Shown: positions 54,747 through 61,068 of the stretch, one piece after another
How the letters are laid out: each line of letters starts with the position of its first letter
Numbering within the stretch: position 1 is the first letter of the stretch
Assembly (NCBI GenBank): GCA_017445925.1
Contig: JAFSRW010000037.1
Location: forward strand, 1 to 61,118
From: Bacteroidaceae bacterium
Lineage (GTDB): Bacteria; Bacteroidota; Bacteroidia; Bacteroidales; Bacteroidaceae
Direction: 5' to 3'
DNA length: 61,118 bases
Made by a program: the position numbers and the translations under genes
The notes under the pieces: model-generated
The model's database searches: none
What the model was told of the DNA's origin: nothing
The model's input: only the letters and a program-made list of their open reading frames with translations

Positions 54747-54774
54747 CTCTAAACTCTCAACTCTAAACTCTCAA
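54747..54774. repeat. Two perfect 14-bp repeats inside the RND operon
   Basis: CTCTAAACTCTCAA is present twice in tandem, preceded by a degenerate part copy. It fills most of the 48-bp gap between the adaptor stop codon and the permease start, thus directly upstream of the permease start codon. Confidence 0.8.
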
Positions 54775-55887
54775 CTATTTATTAGGCTTAATATCCTGCC
54801 CATCCTTCAGCATACCTGCGCCCTCAGCTACTATCAGGTCGCCTACCTTCAGGCCTTCCTTGATAACGTATTCCTTGCCATTGGTAAGGGCTTCTGTAAC
54901 AACAAGCTGTTCATGAGCTATGTTGTTCTTATCCACCATATAAACCTTGAACTTATCCTGAATCTGAACGGTAGCTGTAGCAGGGATAACAATCTTATCC
55001 TTGAAAACGGTAGGGATAATAACGTATCCTGTACTTCCGCTATGTAACAGTTTGTCGGGGTTCTCAAATACGGAACGTACCTGTACGGTACCTGTGCTAC
55101 GGTCAACTACACCGCTGATGCTCTCCACCTTACCCTTGTACTTGTATTCGCTTCCGTCTACCAATTGCAATGTAATCTCTGGCATTGCTTTGATGGCAGC
55201 CTCTGCACCTCCGTTCTCACGTGCAATATTCAGCAACTGAATTTCGTTGATTGAAAAGTAAACGTACATCTGGTGGTTATCGCTAACGGTTGTAAGCGGC
55301 TGAGGCATAGAAGGAGATACTAAAGCACCTTGGCGGAAGGGTAGGGTTCCCACAATTCCGTTTGAGGGGCTCTTTACAACTGTATAGCTGAGATTATTAC
55401 GTGCATTCAGCACCTGAGCCTGGCATTGCGACAACGTAGCCTTAGCTGTCAGCAGGGAGTTGTTGGCCTTCTGAAGGTCGAACTCGCTCACTACACTCTG
55501 GTCGAAAAGCTGTTTCTTGCTGTCATACTCCAACTGAGCCGTTGCCAACTGAGCTTTTGCAGACTCCAACGCTGCCAAAGCTGTGTTCAGAGCAGCCTCA
55601 TAGGGTACCTGATCTATGATGAACAAGGTCTGACCAGTCTTTACTTCCTGACCCTCCGTAACACAGAGCTTCGTCAGTGTACCGCTTACCTGAGGCAGAA
55701 TGTCAATATCCTGACGTCCGCGTATGGTAGCGCTGTATCTGGTGGTCATGGTTATATCCTTAGTGGTAACCTTCATGGTCTCGAAGTTTGCTGTTGGCAT
55801 TTGCTGTTGTGACTTGTTGCCGCATGATGTCAGCATGCATGCAACCATAATGCCAAATAGGTTCATGTACTTCAAATTCATTTTCAT
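54775..55887 (-). CDS. RND periplasmic adaptor lipoprotein
   Basis: A 370-residue AcrA-like membrane fusion protein, first gene of the operon. The signal ends in LTSC (Cys22). Lipoyl halves (IDILPQVSGTLTKLCVTEGQ and YTVVKSPSNGIVGTLPFRQG) flank a coiled-coil hairpin at about 95-150, and the beta-barrel and membrane-proximal domains follow. A TACCTTTG -7 element is at 55938-55945 (minus), 51 bp upstream, without a clear -33 box. No TetR- or MarR-type regulator is adjacent. Confidence 0.94.
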   Translation of the reverse strand: MKMNLKYMNLFGIMVACMLTSCGNKSQQQMPTANFETMKVTTKDITMTTRYSATIRGRQDIDILPQVSGTLTKLCVTEGQEVKTGQTLFIIDQVPYEAALNTALAALESAKAQLATAQLEYDSKKQLFDQSVVSEFDLQKANNSLLTAKATLSQCQAQVLNARNNLSYTVVKSPSNGIVGTLPFRQGALVSPSMPQPLTTVSDNHQMYVYFSINEIQLLNIARENGGAEAAIKAMPEITLQLVDGSEYKYKGKVESISGVVDRSTGTVQVRSVFENPDKLLHSGSTGYVIIPTVFKDKIVIPATATVQIQDKFKVYMVDKNNIAHEQLVVTEALTNGKEYVIKEGLKVGDLIVAEGAGMLKDGQDIKPNK

Positions 55888-56072
55888 ATTTATTTGTTTT
55901 TATTGATTATTCTGTTAGTTATGCCATAAAACGGGTGCAAAGGTACGACAAAATGTTCACATATCCCCCTTCATTTCTTCAAAAGAAGAAATAATTGTAA
56001 TTATTTAACAAAATTTTGCCAGCACAGAAAAGAAAAAGGGGAAACTCTTGAAGTTTATTTGAATAAATATTT

Positions 56073-56104
56073 GAGCCGGATTCCTGTTTGGAGGAGTCCG
56101 GCTC
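56073..56104. terminator. Strong 8-bp GC hairpin
   Basis: GAGCCGGA (56073-56080) pairs with TCCGGCTC (56097-56104), extended by TTCC/GGAG pairing inside. T-rich sequence follows on the plus strand; the minus strand lacks a clean U-tract. It lies just past the frameshifted gene. A 16-bp segment (GTTTGTCTTTTTATAA) is then repeated with a 20-bp period at about 56110-56145. Confidence 0.6.
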
Positions 56105-56119
56105 AGTTTGTTTGTCTTT

Positions 56120-56469
56120 TTATAATTTTGTTTGTCTTTTTATAATAAGGTTTCTTAATGATTCTTTGAAGCCTTCCTCAAAGATGGGCGGTTCGTCGGG
56201 ATGGGATTTCAGGTAATCCTCTTCCAGTTTGTCAAGCAGCTCTGCTATCAGTTCCCATTTACGATAATCCGGTAACTTTGGCTTCTTCAGAAAGTAACGT
56301 ACTAAGATGTAAGCCTGCCATAAGGCAATTACACCTCTTTACTAAAACGACTCTGGGTTTTCCGCCCAATATGGGCAACGCAGAGGTTACGCACAGTAGC
56401 CTGTGCATCCATGTCGATCATGTCTTTGAGCATGGCAAGAAACGACTGTGTGAACATGAATTGTTCCAT
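56120..56469 (-). pseudogene. Small gene split by a frameshift
   Basis: An ATG at 56469 opens a 46-codon frame (MEQFMFTQSFLAMLKDM...) that stops at 56329. A second frame begins in the same place, shifted, and runs about 65 codons to a stop at 56120 (IALWQAYILVRYF, LPDYRKWELIAELLDKLEED, HPDEPPIFEEGF). Dropping two bases in the GTGTA run at the junction joins them into one protein of about 113 residues with an even helical character. I do not recognise the family. It diverges from the RepA-like gene. Either the gene is broken, the read has an error, or the ribosome shifts here. Confidence 0.55.
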
Positions 56470-56554
56470 TGTTCTTTTCTTTTTTTTAATTGTTAAACCT
56501 AGGGTGTGTTACTAATACCCGTTAAAAAAAGTAAAAATACTATTAATCTGTGTC

Positions 56555-56607
56555 CCCCTAGGGGAGCACAAAAGTTGTGCAAATGTATGTCGTTTTTCCG
56601 AACTTTG
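56555..56607 (+). promoter_or_regulatory. Paired palindromes and promoter-like box upstream of the RepA-like gene
   Basis: A perfect CCCCTAGGGG palindrome (56555-56564) is followed by GCACAA-AAG-TTGTGC (56566-56580). A GAACTTTG box (56600-56607), one base from the -7 consensus, is 22 bp past a TTG. The second palindrome covers the -33 position, as an operator would. The start codon is at 56683. Confidence 0.45.
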
Positions 56608-56682
56608 CATCGGTTTGTAAGAGAAAATAAAAGTTTTGTGAATTAATTTTCAAAATCAACAAATATTTAAAGAAATTTTATT

Positions 56683-58107
56683 ATGGACAACGAAGCTTTC
56701 AATTTGGTTAAGGGTAGGCTGGCTATACACAACCAGGCTGCCAAGAAGCTCACGCCTTGCGATGAACTGCTGCAATATAGGGTTATGCCCGAAACGGAAT
56801 TGCCTCCATTGGAGTTCCTGTTCAAGATGAACGGAGTGGAATGTTTCCCGCGAGCTGAACTTGTGGCAAATACAGGAAAGGCAAAGAGTGGTAAAACGTT
56901 CTTTCTGTCTATCGTTATGGCATGCTGCCTGAAGAAAAATGTGCTAGGCTTAGAGCGAGTACGAGACACCCCCATTCGTGTCTTGTGGTACGATACTGAA
57001 CAAAGTGCCCAGTCAACACAGAAAATCCTTGTCAATCGCATCATTCCTCTTTCGAGATGTCTGAAGGAAGAGGGGATCAACCTTAACCCTAACCTTAACC
57101 TTAACCCTGAAGAAGGAAGATGTAAAAAGGAAGATGAAGAAAATGTTCAATGTTCAATGTTCAATGATCAATGTAAAGAAGACTCTAATCTAAACGACCA
57201 GTTCTTTGTTTTCAACGTCCGAGGTATCGGTTGGGAGAAACGGCGTGAACTCTTAGCTACTGCTATTAATGAGATTAAGCCAGATTTGGTGATAGTGGAC
57301 GGAATCAAAGACCTGATAACTGATATCAATGACGGTACACAGGCAACAACAGTTGTTGAAGATCAGATGGGGCTGGCACAGACTTACAACTGCTGCATTG
57401 TGGATGTTCTTCATCAGAACAAAAATGATGCAGACCGTAATATGCGTGGCTGGATTGGAACAGAACTGACCAACAAAGCTTTCGAGGTATGGTCGTGCGC
57501 TATTGTATCCAATACAGACACTTTTAAAGTGGAGCAGATTATGTCTCGAATGAAGCGCTGCGAGGAGAATCTCTACTACCAGCTTGATGACAATGCACTG
57601 CCCGTTTCCTGCCAGAAACCCGACGAACAGCCACGCGACCCTGCTAGCGGTAGGTATATTTCAAAAAAGAATGACAAAACAGGAGATGAAAAGAAACAAA
57701 AATACAAGGTTGACTGGGCTAAGTTGAACCGTGATTATATCCTGCCAAATGATAGTAAGGAACCCATGGCTCCAGAGGATATCCCATGGGATTTGGGAAG
57801 GCTGTTTACGGATGCCATGGAAGGATGTTCTTTCTTGCGTTTTGCTCCGTTAATGGCAGTAACCATGCGCATCTCTTGTATCGAGGACCGAAATTACTAT
57901 TACCAACTGTTGGAGCGTGCAAAGAAAGAGCATTATCTGACACCCGGAAAGGATATGTCTGGTCAGCAGGGATTCTATCTAGTCACACCAGATCAGCGTA
58001 AACGCATCATTGCTACCGAGGAAGAGGAGCACCGCAAACAACAGGAACCTGTACAGGGTGAACTTCCCTTCAATAAACCAGAAGAAAATGGAACCGCTCC
58101 CTTCTAG
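56683..58107 (+). CDS. RepA-like RecA-fold ATPase/helicase with an in-frame repeat insert
   Basis: A 474-residue P-loop protein of the AAA_25/RepA-helicase group. Walker A is TGKAKSGKTF near 65-74, a strand RVLWYDTEQ follows, Walker B is LVIVDGIKDL near 205, and a sensor-like VDVLHQNK comes later. The last 130 residues include winged-helix-like sequence (FTDAMEGCSFLRFAPLMAVT). Residues 132-172 (INLNPNLNLNP..., QCSMFNDQC) do not belong to the fold and are encoded by the short repeats that fill the nearby gaps. Genes of this type drive replication of plasmids and integrated elements; here it heads the DUF6371/DUF4248/HU/smalltalk cassette. Confidence 0.8.
   Translation: MDNEAFNLVKGRLAIHNQAAKKLTPCDELLQYRVMPETELPPLEFLFKMNGVECFPRAELVANTGKAKSGKTFFLSIVMACCLKKNVLGLERVRDTPIRVLWYDTEQSAQSTQKILVNRIIPLSRCLKEEGINLNPNLNLNPEEGRCKKEDEENVQCSMFNDQCKEDSNLNDQFFVFNVRGIGWEKRRELLATAINEIKPDLVIVDGIKDLITDINDGTQATTVVEDQMGLAQTYNCCIVDVLHQNKNDADRNMRGWIGTELTNKAFEVWSCAIVSNTDTFKVEQIMSRMKRCEENLYYQLDDNALPVSCQKPDEQPRDPASGRYISKKNDKTGDEKKQKYKVDWAKLNRDYILPNDSKEPMAPEDIPWDLGRLFTDAMEGCSFLRFAPLMAVTMRISCIEDRNYYYQLLERAKKEHYLTPGKDMSGQQGFYLVTPDQRKRIIATEEEEHRKQQEPVQGELPFNKPEENGTAPF
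57076..57198 (+). repeat. Repeat-derived insert inside the RepA-like gene
   Basis: 123 bp, 41 codons: four AACCTT/AACCCT-type hexamers in a row, then GAAGGAAGATG-type words, then three near copies of AATGTTC. Each element has close relatives in the gene-free stretches at 58.7, 59.2 and 60.3-60.9 kb. The host reading frame stays open throughout. Confidence 0.8.
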
Positions 58108-58109
58108 AC

Positions 58110-58180
58110 AGCCCCTCCCCCTATATATCGCCCTTTTTTATTTATATAAAAAAAGGGCTAGAGAGATATATATAGGGGCT
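58110..58180. repeat. 71-bp imperfect inverted repeat between the RepA-like and DUF6371 genes
   Basis: Outer arms AGCCCCT (58110-58116) and AGGGGCT (58174-58180) match perfectly. An inner ATATAT pairing and a CCCTTTTTTA/TAAAAAAAGGG stem (58131-58140 with 58147-58157) continue the symmetry around a TTATATA centre. It fills almost the whole gap after the RepA-like stop codon. It could be a terminator/attenuator, a small palindromic element or part of an origin. Confidence 0.75.
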
Positions 58181-58228
58181 ATGTCTGAAGGCCGCCGAGC
58201 CGACCAAAAAAGGAAAAGAGAGTTATGA
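58181..58228 (+). CDS. 15-codon leader frame overlapping the DUF6371 start
   Basis: An ATG directly after the inverted repeat opens MSEGRRADQKRKREL, and its TGA overlaps the next ATG (ATGA at 58225-58228). The overlap would couple ribosome flow into the DUF6371 gene. Whether the peptide matters itself is unknown; it is very basic. Confidence 0.35.
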   Translation: MSEGRRADQKRKREL

Positions 58229-59187
58229 AGCCATTAAAAGAATTGTTGGAACGCTGTTCGTTCAAGACTATAGGACGTAGTATGAATCTTGATGTATCTC
58301 TCATCAATGGAGAACTCTATATCAGTCCTCTAACCACAGACATAAATCATCATCTTGACTTCGCTCTTCCTTCCATGAAGATGGTTGAGGCATGTAGGGC
58401 CGACGATTTCGATTTCTTCCAGCCCTTCATAAATGCCGGTAAACTAACAGAAGAGAATATGCACCACGCCGCAGAGCGCTATTACTTAGGCAAGACCAGA
58501 AGCGGCAGACCTATTTTCTGGATGATAGATGACACGCTGGACCCTCAGGATGCCCGAATAGTAAACCCAGATAACTCCGACACTTGGATATCAACGCTCC
58601 TAAAAACCCGCGAACCCTTCATCCAGTATTGGTGCCCCACACACTGCCTGTTTGGCTTGCATTTGTTGAGGGAAGATGGAAGAAGTAAGATGGCTGAGGG
58701 AAGAAGTCTGAGGGCAGATGGAAAAAATAATGTTCAATGTTGGCCTTCGGCCGAGCCTGCTCACGCTCGGGATAGCCTAAGCAAGCTTAGCTCTCCTCTC
58801 GCTCAATCGCAGCCTTCAACGTTCAATGTTCAATGGAAGCCTAGCATTTGCATCGTTGAGAGCGAACAGGCTGCCGTGGTGCTGAGTGAGTTGTTTCCCG
58901 AAAGTATCTGGATGGCTTATGCTACGGTGGCACATCTGGAGGTCGACCTCTTTGCCCCATTAGAAGGACGCACTGTAACGCTATTTCCCTGTACTGACCC
59001 CTATATGTCCAACTATCTTTTCTTTAATGACCTTGCGGCAGCGGTTCACAAGCAGTATCCCTCCATCCATATCACCGTGGATTCCATTCTGGAGGATAAT
59101 GCCACAGACGAACAAAAGTCCCGCTGCATAGATCTCGTAGACTTCTTATTTGAAGGACAACCCCTTCAAAAGGTTCAAGAAGTTTAA
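58225..59187 (+). CDS. DUF6371 (primase/toprim-like) protein with repeat insert
   Basis: A 320-residue protein. The N-terminal half has the family elements AAERYYLGKTRSGRPIFWMID and CLFGLHLL (141-148). The C-terminal half has a toprim-like core: ICIVESEQAAVVLSELFPES, then LEGRTVTLFPCTDPY, where family members usually have a P-D pair; here Cys replaces the Asp position, which may weaken catalysis. Residues 150-203 are foreign to the family and encoded by repeat words. The C-terminus (KVQEV) is also read from GGTTCAAGAAGTT repeats. It is presumed to act with the RepA-like ATPase in DNA replication or priming. Confidence 0.7.
   Translation: MKPLKELLERCSFKTIGRSMNLDVSLINGELYISPLTTDINHHLDFALPSMKMVEACRADDFDFFQPFINAGKLTEENMHHAAERYYLGKTRSGRPIFWMIDDTLDPQDARIVNPDNSDTWISTLLKTREPFIQYWCPTHCLFGLHLLREDGRSKMAEGRSLRADGKNNVQCWPSAEPAHARDSLSKLSSPLAQSQPSTFNVQWKPSICIVESEQAAVVLSELFPESIWMAYATVAHLEVDLFAPLEGRTVTLFPCTDPYMSNYLFFNDLAAAVHKQYPSIHITVDSILEDNATDEQKSRCIDLVDFLFEGQPLQKVQEV
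58672..58833 (+). repeat. Repeat-derived insert inside the DUF6371 gene
   Basis: 162 bp, 54 codons: GAAGATGGAAGAAGTAAGATGG-like words, AATGTTCAATGTT, then a 100-bp unit with short dyads (GGCCTTCGGCC, CTCACGCTCGG, AAGCAAGCTTAGC, CTCTCGCTCAATCGC) and a closing GTTCAATGTTCAATGG. The flanks CLFGLHLL and ICIVESE are normally close together in this family. Confidence 0.8.
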
Positions 59188-59335
59188 GGGTTCAAGGGGT
59201 TTAAGACTTTGGCCCTTGGCTATTGGCTATTCCATTAACCTACTAAGCTATTAAGCTATTGAGCAGATAAGCTCTTGAACAGTTAAGGTTAAGGTTATGG
59301 TTATCGTACGAAGTTAACGTTAGCGTTGAAAAAAA
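59163..59335. repeat. Repeat-filled gap before the DUF4248 gene
   Basis: From the end of the DUF6371 gene: TTCAAGAAGTTTAAGGGTTCAAG-type words, then TTGGCTATTGGCTATTCC and AAGCTATTAAGCTATTGAGC repeats, then GTTAAGGTTAAGGTTATGGTTATC and GTTAACGTTAGCGTTG hexamers. No gene is visible in the 195-bp gap. An A-rich leader precedes the next start. Confidence 0.8.
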
Positions 59336-59382
59336 CAACTTAGAAAAAAAAATATTTAACTTAATTAGCAACAAAAAACAAC

Positions 59383-59604
59383 TTGATTATGTTTAAGATT
59401 CAACCATACGGCAAATCGGAACTTGCCCTCCTGTATTTCCCCAATGCCGCAACAGTCAGTGGTGCTCTAAGCAACCTCAACTACTGGATTCGTCGTAATA
59501 AAGCGTTGAGCAAGGCACTGAAGAAGTGCGGTATGCCTCCCCGTTCCAAGTCTTTCACCCCAAAGGAAGTTGCTCTTATCATAGAACACTTGGGAGAACC
59601 GTAA
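59383..59604 (+). CDS. DUF4248 protein
   Basis: A 73-residue protein. FKIQPYGKSELALLYFP near the start and SFTPKEVALIIEHLGEP at the end are the two conserved blocks of DUF4248, found in Bacteroidota beside HU-like and replication-type genes. The layout suggests a small helical, possibly DNA-binding protein; function is unknown. The start could be ATG 59389 (MFKIQ), two codons later; the window shows no ribosome-binding site to decide. Confidence 0.82.
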   Translation: MIMFKIQPYGKSELALLYFPNAATVSGALSNLNYWIRRNKALSKALKKCGMPPRSKSFTPKEVALIIEHLGEP

Positions 59605-59677
59605 GAAAAAAATGCTTTTAAATTGATTCTAACGTAAGTGTTTAAGGATAATCGTAACGGCCCCTCCCCACATGTCG

Positions 59678-59685
59678 TACCTTTG
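59678..59685 (+). promoter_or_regulatory. -7 box upstream of the HU-like gene
   Basis: TACCTTTG followed by GCATCG-like sequence, as in the tRNA promoter of this window. No TTTG is found 20 bp upstream, so an activator or another spacing may be used. The HU-like start is about 98 bp downstream. Confidence 0.5.
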
Positions 59686-59782
59686 CATCGTCAATGAAAC
59701 ACATTGATAGAGTGTATGAAAATGCAAGTCGCGCGGTAGCAAATTTTTCACTCTTCATTCTTCACTTTTAATTTTACAAAAA

Positions 59783-60337
59783 ATGGTCCGTTACATTCTC
59801 AAACAAATCAAGATTGCTTCAAGCCGTGCTTACGGCAAGTGGTTTGCCAAGAACGTGGTAGAGGAAACCATCGACTTGGATGGTCTTGCCGAGCACATGA
59901 GTAACCACAACAGTCCCTACAGCAAGGGCGTTATCAAAGGGCTGCTGACCGACATGATTGGCTGTATCAAGGAACTTCTTTTGGAGGGTAAGAACGTCAA
60001 GATTGACGACCTGGCTATCTTCAGCCTCGGCATCAAGAACAAGTTGGCTGCCAACTCAGAAGACGAGTTCACCGTCTCTAAGAATGTTGAAGGTGTCAAG
60101 CTCCGTGCACGTGCAACCGGCGAGTTGATGAGCAAGACCCTGAATCTGGAGGCTACCCTGAAGAAAGCCCAGTACATCAATGGCAAGCTGACAAGCACTG
60201 ATGACAACGCTAACGTTAACCCTAACGCTAACCAAGGCGGTGGTGACAACACCAACCCTAACGTTAACCCTAACCCTAACGAGGGAGGCGGTGACAACCC
60301 AGGCGGCAACGACGATCCCGGAGCAGACGAAGATTAA
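59783..60337 (+). CDS. HU-like DNA-binding protein with a hexamer-encoded Asn/Pro/Gly tail
   Basis: Residues 1-125 match the histone-like HU/IHF relatives of Bacteroidota (VRYILKQIKIASSRAYGKWF, MIGCIKELLLEGKNVKIDDL, AIFSLGIKNK, VKLRARATGELM). The tail, about 138-184, is low complexity: N-A-N-V-N-P-N-A-N, then NTNPNVNPNPNEGGGDN and an acidic end. The asparagine-rich part is encoded by AACGCT/AACGTT/AACCCT hexamers, each two codons, so copy number can change without a frameshift. The gene follows DUF4248 and precedes the smalltalk gene, a recurrent order in this phylum. Confidence 0.87.
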   Translation: MVRYILKQIKIASSRAYGKWFAKNVVEETIDLDGLAEHMSNHNSPYSKGVIKGLLTDMIGCIKELLLEGKNVKIDDLAIFSLGIKNKLAANSEDEFTVSKNVEGVKLRARATGELMSKTLNLEATLKKAQYINGKLTSTDDNANVNPNANQGGGDNTNPNVNPNPNEGGGDNPGGNDDPGADED

Positions 60338-60344
60338 AGATATA

Positions 60345-60765
60345 TGATGTAAGAGGGAAGATGTAAGATGTGGTACTTATGGTTATCGGTTAACGGTTAT
60401 CGGTTATTGGTTATAGAAGTCAAGAGGCGAGGGCCAAAATCTTGAACTTTTTGAACCCTTGAACATCTTGAACCAGAAGTTAGCCAATATCCACAGCCAA
60501 TGGCCAATAGCCATAGTTCATAAACCATGAACCACAATTGTGTCCGGGGTGAGGCGAGGAGACAACCGTAAGGGTTTTCATGAACCATGAACCCTTAACC
60601 ATGAACCAACCAATCTCTCCTGAACGCTGCCTGCGCACTTACATCACCCCTCTTCTTTAAACGCTAACGTTAACGATAACCAACAGCCAACAGCCAAAGT
60701 CGCTAACCGCTAACCGCTCAACGCTAACCGTTATTCAATAACCCATAACCTATAACCTTTTAACA
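60345..60765. repeat. 437-bp gap made of mixed short repeats
   Basis: In order: GATGTAAGAGGGAAGATGTAAGATG; GGTTATCGGTTAACGGTTATCGG hexamers; CTTGAACTTTTTGAACCCTTGAAC words; CCAATATCCACAGCCAATGGCCAATAGCC words; two ATGAACCATGAACC-like blocks; CGCTAACGTTAACGATAACC and CGCTAACCGCTAACCGCTC blocks; CCTATAACC at the end. No credible gene is seen. It separates the HU-like and smalltalk genes. Confidence 0.85.
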
Positions 60766-60774
60766 TTATATAAT

Positions 60775-60879
60775 ATGAAATTCAACTGGTCAACAATCAA
60801 GAAGATTATTCAGATTCTTATCACTATCCTTACCTCTGTAGTCGGTACCCTCTGCGTACAGTCGTGCATGCACTCTTAA
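60775..60879 (+). CDS. Smalltalk protein (34 residues)
   Basis: A very short membrane peptide: a basic amphipathic start (MKFNWSTIKKII), one hydrophobic helix (about 11-27) and a Cys-containing end (CVQSCMHS). Length, the FNW-x3-KKI start and the LTSVVGTLCVQSC pattern fit the Bacteroidota smalltalk family, usually found after an HU-like gene and before an amidase gene. Its function is unknown. The next gene would lie beyond the window edge. Repeats begin directly after the stop codon. Confidence 0.82.
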   Translation: MKFNWSTIKKIIQILITILTSVVGTLCVQSCMHS

Positions 60880-61068
60880 CGTTAACCCTAACCTTAACGT
60901 TAAGTGTTCAAGAAGTTCAAGAGGTTCAAGAAGTTCTAGTTTACAGTTCAACTATCATTAATCCTCCTACGCCTATCGGCGAGAGATCTATCAGATCCAG
61001 TTTCAACGTTAACGATAACCCTAACGATAACTTTTTTGTTCTCACGGAAATCACGGAAATCACTGAAA
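60880..61068. repeat. Hexamer and 9-bp repeats at the window end
   Basis: AACGTT/AACCCT/AACCTT hexamers directly after the smalltalk stop, then three 9-bp GTTCAAGAA/GTTCAAGAG units (about 60907-60937), later AACGTTAACGATAACCCTAACG, and three TCACGGAAA-type 9-bp units at 61042-61068. No gene with coding character is seen here. Confidence 0.8.

Noticed and set aside
60397-60588. 63-codon minus-strand frame
   Set aside because: It reads through the repeat-filled gap and its residues follow the repeat words rather than any protein-like pattern.
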